Below, one piece after another: positions 1-8,657 of a stretch of 64,000 nucleotides of DNA; the first letter of the stretch is position 1, and every line of letters begins with the position of its first letter. The DNA lies in assembly GCA_963802575.1 (NCBI GenBank), contig CAWDJF010000009.1, positions 124,001-188,000 on the forward strand. The letters run 5' to 3'. Under the pieces are notes generated by a model, which saw only the letters and a program-made list of their open reading frames with translations, was not told where the DNA came from and did not search any database. Source of the stretch: DATFTE01 sp963802575 (GTDB lineage Bacteria; Acidobacteriota; Terriglobia; Terriglobales; Acidobacteriaceae). Position numbers and translations under genes: made by a program.

Positions 1-163
1 GGTCGAGCTTATGAGCTTTGCGGAGAATCTGGCTGGCATCGAGGTGCTGCTTGGCAGTTTCCATGACTGCCAGGATGGTGCGACGCTGGCGGGTCATGCG
101 CAGGCCGCGAGACATGAGCTCGGCCTGGAGGCGTCCGGGTTGTTCGGTTTCAGGAAGCGGCAT
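1..163 (-). CDS. Fur-family transcriptional regulator, N-terminal part
   Basis: Only the first 54 codons are inside the window; the gene runs off the left edge. Translation from the ATG at 163 gives the winged-helix start of a Fur/PerR/Zur regulator: LRMTRQRRTILAVM at residues 21-34 and KQHLDASQIL at 38-47, matching the family's L-R-x-T-x-Q-R-x-x-I-L and H-x-x-A signatures. Fur proteins are metal- or peroxide-responsive DNA-binding repressors. The metal-binding residues lie outside the window, so Fur, PerR and Zur cannot be told apart. Just upstream of the start are two direct copies of AGTTG(T/C)AAA (164-172 and 175-183), 11 bp apart, which could be an autoregulatory site; that is inference. 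Confidence 0.8.
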   Translation of the reverse strand, partial: MPLPETEQPGRLQAELMSRGLRMTRQRRTILAVMETAKQHLDASQILRKAHKLD

Positions 164-202
164 AGTTGTAAACGAGTTGCAAATAGACTTTAACATTAAT
201 GC

Positions 203-283
203 CTTCACCACAGAGACACAGAGAAAACTCTTGAAAAAAGATCTTAAACGCAAAGGCCGCAAAGGGTTCGCAAAAGGTCGCTA
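203..283. repeat. Degenerate intergenic repeats (CACAGAGACACAGAG and GCAAAGG types)
   Basis: The stretch contains CACCACAGAGACACAGAG (from about 206), which recurs at 1666-1693 and 37111-37144. Beside it is a run of CGCAAAGG/CGCAAAAGG words that recurs near 10370-10412. These low-complexity intergenic words have no coding signature. Confidence 0.7.
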
Positions 284-327
284 AGGAAAACGGGGTGCGG
301 GGATGCTGGCCTTGTCCACAGGGCTTC

Positions 328-353
328 GTGGCCGGCGGGACGCCGGCGCTACT
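328..353. repeat. GCCGGCG-GGA-CGCCGGC hairpin repeat, copy 1
   Basis: A perfect 7-bp stem (GCCGGCG/CGCCGGC) with a GGA loop, flanked by GTG on the left and CTACT on the right. It abuts the stop codon of the minus-strand gene at 352-678. Other copies are at 6127, 8631, 23034 and 35573, with a degenerate one at 50141. Confidence 0.85.
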
Positions 354-678
354 AATTTTTCATTTTTTCTTTGACGCTGTGGGCCAGTTTTTCGATTTCT
401 TCGGCTTTTCGAAGGACCTCGATGGAGAGGATGTTTTCGTTGGATTTGTCGACGTACTGCTTGAGCTCGGTGGCGAGCTTCAGAAGTTGTTCGGAGTCGC
501 GGCGAATTTCCGCCTGGCGCTGTTCGTTGGCCTTTTTCGCCATTTCTTTTTCTATTTTCTCGCGCTGTTCGTCTTTGGGCTGCGGCGGTCCGAAAGGCGG
601 GTTTTGTTGGGGAGCGCTGAATGCGATGACAGAGACGAGAAGAAAAGCGATGAGGCGGAGAGCAGTCGAAGAGCGCAT
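352..678 (-). CDS. Small secreted protein of unknown function
   Basis: A 108-residue protein. Residues 1-22 form a signal peptide (hydrophobic core LIAFLLVSVIAF, then SAPQQ), so it is probably exported. The mature part starts with a proline-rich linker and continues as a strongly charged helix (about 36-108, rich in Glu, Lys and Arg) likely to be a coiled coil. No enzymatic motif is visible. I do not recognise a named family; similar short exported helical proteins are, to my knowledge, common in Acidobacteriota. The stop codon lies against a hairpin repeat. Confidence 0.7.
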   Translation of the reverse strand: MRSSTALRLIAFLLVSVIAFSAPQQNPPFGPPQPKDEQREKIEKEMAKKANEQRQAEIRRDSEQLLKLATELKQYVDKSNENILSIEVLRKAEEIEKLAHSVKEKMKN

Positions 679-756
679 GACGACCTCAAGGTGAGATGAA
701 ATCGGGGACCATTATACGGAGGAGACCGGCACCGCTTGTTATAATCGCGCCGGATT

Positions 757-1662
757 ATGAATCGACTATTGCCGTTTGCCGCGGAGTTGGAAGGGCAAAA
801 CATTCCGGGATTGTTGCAGGGGTGGCGGGTAGACGCGATGAACTTTTTGCGCCACGATCTGCCCAAGCTCGCGCTGGTGATGCTGGGTGCGTTTCTGCTG
901 ATCCGGGTGCTGCGCGCGATCACCGGCAAGATTGCGGAACTAAAAGAGCCGCGGTTCACGCAAGGACTGCGGGCGCAGCAGATTCGCACACTGGCGGAAG
1001 TCATTAACAGCGTTGGAGTGTTGGTGATCCTGTTTGTGGGAGGATTGCAGGCGCTGTCGCTGCTGGGACTGAACCTGGGGCCGCTGCTGGCGAGCGCGGG
1101 AATCGCGGGGTTGGCGATTGGCTTTGGCGCGCAGACGCTGGTGAAAGACTGGATCAACGGATTTTTTGTGCTGGTGGAGGATCAGTTCAACATTGGCGAT
1201 ACGGTGCGGATGGCGGGCGTGAAGGGCGTGGTCGAGGAGATGAGCCTGCGGCGGACGGTTTTGCGCGACGATGATGGGACGCTGCACATGGTGCCGAACA
1301 GCCAGATCACGATTCTGTCGAACATGACGCGGGATTGGGCGCAATTTACGTTGCGCGTGACGGTGGCTTACAGCGAGCCGAGCGACAAGATCGTGGCGCT
1401 GCTGCAGCAGATCGGCGAGGACGTGAGGCACGATCCGACGTTCGCGGCTGACATGGTTGGTGACATACAGGTGCCGGGCATTGATCGCGTAGGGAATGGC
1501 GAGGCGGAGTATTTGATGTTGATCAAGACGCGTCCCAATAAGCAGTGGGTGGTGAGCCGCGAGTTGCGGAGGCGGATTAAAGATAAGTTTTTGGCGGAGA
1601 AGATTCCGGCAGGGGCTCCGGGCCGGGTGTATGTGGCGGATGCGGGGACGCCGGCTTCCTAA
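757..1662 (+). CDS. MscS-family mechanosensitive ion channel
   Basis: A 301-residue inner-membrane channel expected to open under membrane tension and release solutes on osmotic downshock. Three hydrophobic segments are visible (about 36-53, 83-104, 107-126). The third runs into the pore-lining helix and the family's most conserved stretch, GLAIGFGAQTLVKDW (118-132) then NGFFVLVEDQFNIGDTV. The beta domain follows, with VVEEMSLRRTVLRDDDG and VPNSQI, then the alpha/beta C-terminal domain. The length is typical for the minimal MscS type. It is a single gene; a CACAGAGACACAGAG repeat follows the stop immediately. Confidence 0.93.
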   Translation: MNRLLPFAAELEGQNIPGLLQGWRVDAMNFLRHDLPKLALVMLGAFLLIRVLRAITGKIAELKEPRFTQGLRAQQIRTLAEVINSVGVLVILFVGGLQALSLLGLNLGPLLASAGIAGLAIGFGAQTLVKDWINGFFVLVEDQFNIGDTVRMAGVKGVVEEMSLRRTVLRDDDGTLHMVPNSQITILSNMTRDWAQFTLRVTVAYSEPSDKIVALLQQIGEDVRHDPTFAADMVGDIQVPGIDRVGNGEAEYLMLIKTRPNKQWVVSRELRRRIKDKFLAEKIPAGAPGRVYVADAGTPAS

Positions 1663-1665
1663 CTC

Positions 1666-1693
1666 TCACCACAGAGACACAGAGTCACAGAGG
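1666..1693. repeat. CACAGAGACACAGAG repeat, copy 2
   Basis: CTCACCACAGAGACACAGAG followed by TCACAGAGG, directly after the MscS stop. The same text is at about 206 and at 37111. Confidence 0.7.
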
Positions 1694-1735
1694 AAGAACT
1701 TCGAAAACCTGTTCTGCGATTTGGAAGGTGTCTCG

Positions 1736-1781
1736 CCTCCCACCTTTGCCGCAAAAGGCGCGGCAAAGATGGGGCACCCCC
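1736..1781. repeat. Covarying-arm hairpin repeat (CCCACC...GATGGGGCACCC), copy 1
   Basis: Left arm CCCACCTTTGCCGC and right arm GCGGCAAAGATGGGG around an A-rich loop. It lies just 5' of the hydrolase start at 1818 and keeps an open frame in phase with that gene, so an upstream start at 1728 would wrongly absorb the repeat. Confidence 0.85.
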
Positions 1782-1817
1782 GGTGTTTCTAGTGCAATCA
1801 AAGAGCGATTCGTAAAT

Positions 1818-2597
1818 ATGTTCAGGACGCGATTTGCGCGGGAGATTGTTTGCGAGTTTTTGCCTCCGTCACGGAAGGTGACACGGCAGAGAGTGATTGT
1901 GTTGTGCGACGGGATGCCTTCGATCCCGCGAAAACAGGGGCTGGCGGAGTTTCTGGCTGGGAAGGGGTATTGGGTGTTTTACCCGCGGTATAGGGGATCG
2001 TGGGAGAGTGGCGGGGAGTTTCTGGCGCGGTCTCCGCATGAAGATATTTTGGATGTGATTGGCCGGTTGGGACGGGAGTTTCGCGAAGTGACGTTTGGCC
2101 GGCGATTTCGGCTGGCGGCCGACGACGTGTTTGTCATCGGCGGGAGTTTTGGCGGGGCGGCGGCGTTACTGTGTTCACTCGATGCGCGGGTGAAACGGGT
2201 CGTGGCGAATTGTCCGGTCGTGGATTGGGGAATTCTTTCTTCGTCGGAGAAGGCGGAGACTTCGAATCCGAGTTATGCGGCTTACATTCGAGAGGCGTGG
2301 GGAAATGGGTATCGATTATCTGGGCGGAATTGGGCGAAGCTGCGTGGGGGAAAGTTTTTTAATCCTGCCTTTCATGCGGGGGAGATCACGGCGTCGAAGG
2401 TGATGATGTTTCATGCAAGGAACGATCCGTATGTGCCGTGGCGGTCGGTGAAGAGGTTTGCAGATTCGACAGGGGCGAAGTTGAAGTTGTTCAAGCATGG
2501 GGGACATTTGAGTACGGATTCTATTGTGCGGAAGCATTGGAGGGAGATTGGAAAGTTTTTTGGCGACTCAGTAATCAATCGTCCCTCCGGGACTTGA
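1818..2597 (+). CDS. Alpha/beta hydrolase (prolyl-oligopeptidase/dienelactone-hydrolase-like)
   Basis: A 259-residue protein with the alpha/beta-hydrolase triad in order: nucleophile Ser110 in IGGSFGG (nucleophile-elbow pattern), an acid in MFHARNDPYVPW, and a His in KHGGHLS near the C-terminus. The oxyanion region is VLCDGMPSIPRKQG. It has no signal peptide, so it is probably cytoplasmic. The ATG at 1818 is preferred because the upstream in-frame ATG at 1728 would translate a dispersed repeat. The last residues (NRPSGT) and the stop are encoded by another repeat element (GTCCCTCCGGGAC), so the original C-terminus may have been altered. The substrate is unknown. Confidence 0.82.
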   Translation: MFRTRFAREIVCEFLPPSRKVTRQRVIVLCDGMPSIPRKQGLAEFLAGKGYWVFYPRYRGSWESGGEFLARSPHEDILDVIGRLGREFREVTFGRRFRLAADDVFVIGGSFGGAAALLCSLDARVKRVVANCPVVDWGILSSSEKAETSNPSYAAYIREAWGNGYRLSGRNWAKLRGGKFFNPAFHAGEITASKVMMFHARNDPYVPWRSVKRFADSTGAKLKLFKHGGHLSTDSIVRKHWREIGKFFGDSVINRPSGT

Positions 2598-2659
2598 TTG
2601 TCTTCTGGTAGTGACCCGGCGTTGAAACGCCGGGCTATTGGCGGGCGTCCCTACGGGAC
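2581..2659. repeat. Composite repeat GTCCCT-CCGGGAC / CCCGGCGTTGAAACGCCGGG, copy 1
   Basis: Three short palindromes in a fixed order: GTCCCTCCGGGAC (2581-2593), CCCGGCGTTGAAACGCCGGG (2615-2634) and GTCCCTACGGGAC (2647-2659). The same order and near-identical text occur at 43855-43933. The first palindrome is inside the end of the hydrolase gene and supplies its stop. Confidence 0.85.
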
Positions 2660-2692
2660 TTAGAACCTGTGCGGAGGGAGGGCGGGTGCATT

Positions 2693-2742
2693 GCCTCCCA
2701 TCTTTGCCGCAAAAAGCGCGGCAAAGATGGGGCACCCCTCGG
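2693..2742. repeat. Covarying-arm hairpin repeat, copy 2
   Basis: CTCCCATCTTTGCCGC, an A-rich loop, then GCGGCAAAGATGGGGCACCC. The inner arms match copy 1, and the outer CCCATC/GATGGG arm is perfect here. Confidence 0.85.
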
Positions 2743-2763
2743 TGATATTGCTGCAAACGAAAA

Positions 2764-2807
2764 GCCCCGCCCTGTCGCAAAGAACGCGACAAGGACGGGG
2801 CACCCTT
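2764..2807. repeat. Covarying-arm hairpin repeat, copy 3
   Basis: GCCCCGCCCTGTCGC and GCGACAAGGACGGGGC around AAAGAAC. Both inner (TGTCGC/GCGACA) and outer (CCCCG/CGGGG) arms differ from copies 1 and 2 while remaining complementary. It lies 12 bp beyond the rho stop. Confidence 0.8.
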
Positions 2808-2819
2808 ACGATTGATTTT

Positions 2820-4070
<1,251 letters not shown>

Positions 4071-4148
4071 TATTCACCTGCGAGGAGATTTTCAAGGGGG
4101 GTTCAGCAAAAGGAAAGACTGGTACTCGCGAGGAGTAAGGCGGGCGGA

Positions 4149-4364
4149 CTAAGCAGCCCGCCTTTGAGCCTCGGCAAAATGTTCAGGTTCACTCAGAACC
4201 GAAGTGCGCTCCGAGCTTGCGATCTTGTCCAGGACCTCGTTCATGGTCTCTTGGATTCGAGTGTTGGGCTTATGAAACTTACGAGTAGCCTTGGACGCAA
4301 GCTGGCAGAGCATATAACGATTCCGCAAAGTATGCAAAGCATCGAAAACACGATCAGAACGCAT
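4149..4364 (-). CDS. Probable RNA polymerase omega-like small protein
   Basis: A 71-residue basic protein. The stretch LRNRYMLCQLASKATRKFHKP (about 13-33, overlapping pieces) resembles the omega signature N-R-[FY]-x-L-x-x-x-A-[AS]-x-R-A-R in spacing, and the C-terminus is short and polar. In RNA polymerase, omega assists assembly of the beta' subunit. It sits directly upstream of rho, a transcription context. It is shorter and more divergent than E. coli omega and lacks the usual N-terminal segment, so the assignment is inference from pattern; an unknown small DNA/RNA-binding protein is the alternative. Confidence 0.5.
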   Translation of the reverse strand: MRSDRVFDALHTLRNRYMLCQLASKATRKFHKPNTRIQETMNEVLDKIASSERTSVLSEPEHFAEAQRRAA

Positions 4365-4724
4365 GATTCCTCTCTTCCTTTAATACACCAGTCAGCCCCC
4401 GGTCCCCCATCTTGAAGTCCGGTCGCGGGTTCCCGTGCCAGAAGGTCTAACTGCCTCAATTCAGATGGGATATGCGGGAAAGCTTTCTGACTACAATAAT
4501 AGATGCTCCGCAGGACTGGAAAGTTTCTCAGTGTTTCAGGATTCAGTCCATTGTCAGCGGAGGTACCTCAGGTGCTGACTGGTTCGAACATTCCCCTAGA
4601 ACGGACTACCGTACGCGGAAATTGGGGGGACGTCAAGGATTTCTTAGTGGGGAGCTTGTATGTGTATGTAGCGGAAGGGGTTGGATGAGTTCCTGAGAGA
4701 AAAAATTCTCGCAAGTAAAGCAGA
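4365..4724. other. Intergenic region upstream of the omega-like/rho unit
   Basis: A 360-bp gap between the 3' end of the secreted-protein gene at 4725 and the start of the omega-like gene. It must hold the promoter for the omega-like/rho unit, but I see no convincing -35/-10 pair, hairpin or repeat in it. Short open frames here have no protein-like composition. Confidence 0.5.
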
Positions 4725-5873
4725 TCAGGGCGAATCGGGTTGGATGGAAAGAGCGATGGGACCCTTTTCATCGGTGAGTTCGGACTCCAGGCGAAACCCA
4801 TTTTCCAAGGGAATGAAGGAAAAGAGATCGTCCCGGTAAGGGTCGTTAAATCGGACCAACGCAGCCGGGCCGTCGATCTGCACCGCAACGGCGGCGAGCA
4901 AGAGAGCGCGGCGAGTGCGAGTGTAAGCCTCGGCCCAGCGAAGACGTGGGATCGCGGGGGTGAAGAAGCGAATCAGGGGGTTAGCGGCTGCCGATTTTGC
5001 CAGCTGCAGGTTGTACTCGCTTTCAAATTGCCCCGGAGGCTCGGAAAAGCGGGCGATCCACAACTCATAAAAGGTGTGTTGTTGGTCGAGGCAGGCGGTA
5101 AAGCCGTGAACGGAACCACCGCAGTCGTCGACCACTTGCTGAGCTCGGGCTTGGTCTCCGTTCAAAAGCGGAACTCCGTTGGACAGATGAACGATCAAGT
5201 CATTCCGGCCGGCCGCTCCGCGGACCACGGTAAGAAGAGGATGTCTGTCGATTTGTTCGGAGCGGAGAGCGTCCGCCATTTTCGCGCCGCGCGGCAGTGA
5301 AGACAGTTTCGTCGCTAACCGCCGCAATTGCGGCCGGGACAGACGGGACAGATTGCGGGCGAGCATCTGAGAAATCTGATCTTCCAATTGGTAGGAGATG
5401 AGAACTGAGGCGAGGGTGCCATCGAGCGACAAATGGCGGGCCGCAGTCATTGAGGCCAGAGAGTCGTTGATCGCTTCGTCAGAGTGACCGTCGCGAAATT
5501 GAAGACGTGCGCGGATACCGGAGACCAGCACTAATTCTCGAATGGCCTGGCGATGAGAAGTATCGGCGGATGGGCCATCTTCAATGTTCAGCGCCCACTG
5601 ACAATTCTTTATTTCGGCAGCGTGCCGGAATTCCACGAGCGCTTCGTCGGCGGCTTTTACTAACTTTTGATCGCCGTCGTCCAGTGGAGACGTAAGGGCT
5701 TTTGCCAGAGTGGTGGCCGCATCGGGCGGCAGCACATAGTTGTTCCTAAGAGTGACATCCGCACGCAGATACTTGACCGCAGCGTTTGGATGCGCGGGTG
5801 GCCGAGACCACGCCGTAGCAGGCACCAGGAACAGTGTAGATAGCAGCAAAAAACGTATGCTCGGAGTCATTCT
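4725..5873 (-). CDS. Secreted protein of unknown function
   Basis: A 382-residue protein from the ATG at 5873, chosen over 5897 because it places a signal peptide at the N-terminus (MTPSIRFLLLSTLFLVPATAWS). The body is mostly helical, with alternating charged and hydrophobic segments such as HRQAIRELVLVSGIRARL and LEDQISQMLARNLSRLSRPQL. This suggests a repeat-like helical fold, but no motif of a known enzyme family appears. There are isolated Cys residues (CQWAL, DDCGG, ACLDQ). It stands alone, with a gap on either side. Function unknown. Confidence 0.65.
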   Translation of the reverse strand, partial: RMTPSIRFLLLSTLFLVPATAWSRPPAHPNAAVKYLRADVTLRNNYVLPPDAATTLAKALTSPLDDGDQKLVKAADEALVEFRHAAEIKNCQWALNIEDGPSADTSHRQAIRELVLVSGIRARLQFRDGHSDEAINDSLASMTAARHLSLDGTLASVLISYQLEDQISQMLARNLSRLSRPQLRRLATKLSSLPRGAKMADALRSEQIDRHPLLTVVRGAAGRNDLIVHLSNGVPLLNGDQARAQQVVDDCGGSVHGFTACLDQQHTFYELWIARFSEPPGQFESEYNLQLAKSAAANPLIRFFTPAIPRLRWAEAYTRTRRALLLAAVAVQIDGPAALVRFNDPYRDDLFSFIPLENGFRLESELTDEKGPIALSIQPDSP

Positions 5874-6126
5874 CAATGAAGAACGTTGCCAGGGCATAAT
5901 CTTGCGATCGCTGCGGTGCTATTGTAACTGATCTAAGTCGAATAAGTGGGAGCTAGTTCTCCGCCGAGCCTATACAGATAGATGCTAGGTAAGTTTGTAT
6001 CATGACATCGTTTAAAATTGCTCACGAGGATGACGACCTTGTTCCATCTATTCCCGATGTGGGATAGGGCGTTGCCTCAAATCTGCATCGTTTACGGCGG
6101 TGCAAATATGCGCCGCTGCGCGGACT

Positions 6127-6150
6127 GGCCGGCGGGACGCCGGCGCTACT
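6127..6150. repeat. GCCGGCG-GGA-CGCCGGC hairpin repeat, copy 2
   Basis: Same 7-bp stem and GGA loop as at 328. It lies 33 bp beyond the stop of the phosphoesterase gene at 6184, the most distant of the full copies from a stop codon. Confidence 0.85.
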
Positions 6151-6183
6151 TGGGGGACGAGAGACGAGCCCGCAGTCCGAAAT

Positions 6184-7557
6184 TTACTTCATCTTGAATC
6201 CATACTTCGCCGCTTCCGACTGCATATCTTTCCACTTCGCCGTCTTCATCGAGCTTGACGGACCGGCGCCGCTCGTAGCTTCTGCCGTGGTCAATGGTTC
6301 AACCAGATTCTGGAAGCAGGGGGTCGCAATCAAGGGTGTTTCCGGTTTGGGCAGCGGCGGGACTGCGGTTTGCGGCTGGTTGAAGTTTAGTGCGTACGCC
6401 AGGTTGTGTATGTCGCTGCCGCCATCTCGCGGGGTGAGTGGCGCGAGTCCCCAGCGCCACTCGATGAGTTTCAGCACCGAGGTGTGGTCATAGACGAGCG
6501 GACTGATCTTCGGGTTCTGCGCATCGCCGCGGCTGAATGGGGATGCGATCACAATCGGCACGCGGAATCCCAGCAGCGTCTTGCCGTTCACGATATCGGT
6601 ATCCACGGCATTGGCAGCTTGAGCGCGGGGCGGCGGGACGTGCTCGAAGAATCCGCCCCACTCGTCGAAAGTGATCACGAGGACGGTCTTTGACCAGGCA
6701 GGTCCGTTGGCGACGGCCTCAAACATGTCATACAGGAAACGATCGCCTTCGCGAATATCCGCGTGAGGATGATCGTCGTTGCCGGTGCCATCGTCGAGGA
6801 TGGTGTATCGGGGATCAACAAAAGAAACAGCTGGGAGCGTCCCCTTTTTCGCCTGCTCGATAAAATCTTCGTGAAGTTTCGAGATGCCGACGTACTTGAA
6901 GGCCCAGAGCGCGAGATAGGGAACATTTGAATAGTAATAGTTGTGCGTAACGTGCGCGGCCGCGAGACGGTCGAAGATCGTCGGCAAAGAACTGATGGCA
7001 ATGCCGTCGGTTGTGCGATCGGTCTGGGCGGCCAAGAGGAACATCCGGTTGGCAAAGGTTGGGCCGAGTATGGCGGCAAAATAATGGTCGCAGGTTGTGT
7101 AGTTGCGGGCCAAGGCGGCATAAAACGGAATATCTTTTTCTTCGTAGTAGCCAATGCTGTAGAGGTCGTTCGATCCCGCCCGGAGGAAACCGTCCATCTT
7201 CCCCCCGTCGTAGGCGACGCGCGAGGCATTGTAGGAGTGATCAGGATCGTTATGCGGGCAGCCGGTGAAGTCGCCTGACAGAGAGTGCGTCGGATGCGAT
7301 TCCCCATTCTTGTCGTTGAACGAGAGACCGGCCTGTTTTCCCTCTGCGTTGGGCAGCCACCCGAGCAGGTGGTCAAAACTGCGGTTTTCCATGGTAACGA
7401 CGACGACATGTTCGATGCCCGACGAGGCGGGATCAGGCAGATCCGCGTAAATGGGCGGAGGAATGGGAGGTGACGCCGGAATATGTTTGGCGCAGCCGAG
7501 CAGGAATGATCCAGAGAGCAGGAGGGCGTGTCGGGAAAAATCTCTGCGGTTTAGCAT
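6184..7557 (-). CDS. Phospholipase C / acid phosphatase-like phosphoesterase, lipoprotein
   Basis: A 457-residue member of the bacterial phosphoesterase family that includes non-haemolytic phospholipase C and AcpA; it should cleave phosphate esters outside the cytoplasm. The start at 7557 gives an N-terminus with a twin-arginine-like MLNRRDFSR and a lipobox LLGC (Cys22), so it is probably exported and lipid-anchored. Family signatures: HVVVVTMENRSFDHLLGW, PNDPDHSYN-like metal-site region, NYTTCDHYFA, LVITFDEWGGFFEHVPPP and YDHTSVLKLIEW near the C-terminus. The substrate (phospholipid or other phosphoester) cannot be told from sequence. Confidence 0.88.
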   Translation of the reverse strand: MLNRRDFSRHALLLSGSFLLGCAKHIPASPPIPPPIYADLPDPASSGIEHVVVVTMENRSFDHLLGWLPNAEGKQAGLSFNDKNGESHPTHSLSGDFTGCPHNDPDHSYNASRVAYDGGKMDGFLRAGSNDLYSIGYYEEKDIPFYAALARNYTTCDHYFAAILGPTFANRMFLLAAQTDRTTDGIAISSLPTIFDRLAAAHVTHNYYYSNVPYLALWAFKYVGISKLHEDFIEQAKKGTLPAVSFVDPRYTILDDGTGNDDHPHADIREGDRFLYDMFEAVANGPAWSKTVLVITFDEWGGFFEHVPPPRAQAANAVDTDIVNGKTLLGFRVPIVIASPFSRGDAQNPKISPLVYDHTSVLKLIEWRWGLAPLTPRDGGSDIHNLAYALNFNQPQTAVPPLPKPETPLIATPCFQNLVEPLTTAEATSGAGPSSSMKTAKWKDMQSEAAKYGFKMK

Positions 7558-7669
7558 GAAGCGACCTGCGAAACGGGAAAGAGTCGGTCTCGATCTTATC
7601 GTTAAACCTTGGGGGCGTATTTCCACAGGTCAGCGGCAGCCTAGGCCCCCCTGTAAGCCTTCTTCCTCG

Positions 7670-7699
7670 ATGTCTTACTTATGGTAGAATGTAAGACAT
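7670..7699 (+). promoter_or_regulatory. VapBC operator/promoter: perfect inverted repeat ending at the vapB start
   Basis: ATGTCTTAC (7670-7678) and GTAAGACAT (7691-7699) form a perfect 9-bp inverted repeat with a 12-bp spacer. The second arm touches the ATG at 7700. The spacer holds TAGAAT (7685-7690), a good -10 hexamer, which would start transcription within a few bases of the ATG and give an almost leaderless mRNA. AbrB-type antitoxins usually autorepress through such palindromes; binding here is inferred. Confidence 0.75.
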
Positions 7700-7939
7700 A
7701 TGGCGCTACGTGGGAAGTTTACGTCTAAGGGTCAGCTTGTGATTCCGGCGGAATTGCGGCGGAAGCACGGCATCAAGGTGGGCACGGAAGTCGTGTTTCT
7801 GGAAGATGAGCTGGGAAGGATTGTGCTGCAGCCGATGGAACAATTCATTGATCAGATGATGGGCTGTCTTGCCGGAGGACCCGATTCCCTGGCGAATTGG
7901 GAGAAGGAACACCGAGAGGAAGGGAAACGCGACAAGTGA
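7700..7939 (+). CDS. vapB: AbrB/MazE-type antitoxin (VapB)
   Basis: A 79-residue protein. Residues 1-50 form a SpoVT-AbrB swapped-hairpin DNA-binding domain: RGKFTSKGQLVIPAELRRKHGIK, then VGTEVVFLEDELGRIVLQP. The C-terminal tail (about 50-79, ending KEHREEGKRDK) is the part that normally wraps the toxin. Its TGA stop overlaps the GTG start of the PIN toxin by four bases, as expected for a translationally coupled antitoxin-toxin pair. It should neutralise the toxin and repress its own operon through the palindrome at 7670-7699. Confidence 0.9.
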   Translation: MALRGKFTSKGQLVIPAELRRKHGIKVGTEVVFLEDELGRIVLQPMEQFIDQMMGCLAGGPDSLANWEKEHREEGKRDK

Positions 7940-8340
7940 AGACCTACGTCTTCGATGCCAGTGCGCTGCTCTCTTACCTGAAAAAAGGGCCGGGCGCATC
8001 GAAAGTAGCCGATCTGCTGCAGGAGAGTGGTCGCCAGAAGGCTCATATCCTGATGTCGGCGGTGAACTATGGCGAGGTCATCGGCAGGATATTGCATGAT
8101 CACGGCGAGTCGGAAGCGCGACTCGTTACCAGAGTCATTCACGAGCTTCCGGTGGAGTTACTTGACGCCACGGCGCAGCGCGCAATGGAGGCCGCAGAGG
8201 TCAAGGTGAAGTACAGGCTGTATTACGCCGATAGCTTCGCAGCGGCGCTGGCGCTTGAACACAAAGCAATTCTCGTGACCAGCGACTCGGATTTCCGGAA
8301 GCTGGGGCACTGGGTTGGGATGGTGTGGTTGAAGAACTAG
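7936..8340 (+). CDS. vapC: PIN-domain ribonuclease toxin (VapC)
   Basis: A 134-residue PIN-domain protein. The GTG at 7936 is chosen because it gives the canonical N-terminus MKTYVFDASALL and a four-base overlap with the antitoxin stop. The acidic quartet is visible: Asp7 (VFDAS), Glu47 (NYGEVIGR), Asp99 (YYADSFAAALA) and Asp117 or Asp119 (LVTSDSDF). These bind metal and cut RNA, often initiator tRNA or rRNA loops in this family; the target here is unknown. All key residues are present, so the toxin is probably functional. Confidence 0.92.
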   Translation: MKTYVFDASALLSYLKKGPGASKVADLLQESGRQKAHILMSAVNYGEVIGRILHDHGESEARLVTRVIHELPVELLDATAQRAMEAAEVKVKYRLYYADSFAAALALEHKAILVTSDSDFRKLGHWVGMVWLKN

Positions 8341-8400
8341 CAGGGTTCATCCGTCCAAGAGACATTTTCCTTCTAGACGTCTAGACCAACAAAGCTTATC

Positions 8401-8486
8401 TTTCGCCCCTTCGGGGCTGATTCTTGTCGACGTTCTACTCATGGCTTGCGCCATGGGCTGCATTCTTTCGCCGTTTCGCGGCTGGT
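8401..8486. repeat. Composite intergenic hairpin cluster, copy 1
   Basis: Three small hairpins in series: CGCCCCTTCGGGGC, CATGGCTTGCGCCATGGGCTG and TTTCGCCGTTTCGCGGCTGG. The same three-part order is at 22903-22995 with changed stems (CACGGC/GCCGTG in place of CATGGC/GCCATG), again keeping complementarity. Confidence 0.8.
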
Positions 8487-8547
8487 AGTCCTCGACCGAT
8501 TTCAGATTTGCCTCCAAGAATCTATTCGCACTGGGGGAAGCCTTTTT

Positions 8548-8596
8548 GCCTCCCACCTTTGCCGCAAAAAGCGCGGCAAAGATGGGGCACCCCTCG
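8548..8596. repeat. Covarying-arm hairpin repeat, copy 4
   Basis: CCTCCCACCTTTGCCGC, an A-rich loop, then GCGGCAAAGATGGGGCACCC; nearly identical to copies 1 and 2. Confidence 0.85.
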
Positions 8597-8630
8597 TTCG
8601 TGTGGTGCATGCCAGACAAGGACGGTTATG

Positions 8631-8657
8631 CGTGGCCGGCGGGACGCCGGCGCTACT
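8631..8657. repeat. GCCGGCG-GGA-CGCCGGC hairpin repeat, copy 3
   Basis: Same stem-loop as at 328. Its right edge (GCTACT) touches the TAA stop of yifB at 8658-8660. Confidence 0.85.

Larger units (their letters stand above)
8341..8657. other. Repeat-rich gap between vapC and yifB
   Basis: A 317-bp gap between convergent genes, made up largely of three different repeat types in series (8401-8486, 8548-8596 and 8631-8657). I see no gene in it. Confidence 0.7.

Noticed and set aside
4139..4162. GGCGGGC/GCCCGCC stem at the 3' end of the omega-like gene as an intrinsic terminator
   Set aside because: No T tract follows the stem on the minus strand, so it is not a convincing terminator; it could still affect rho expression.
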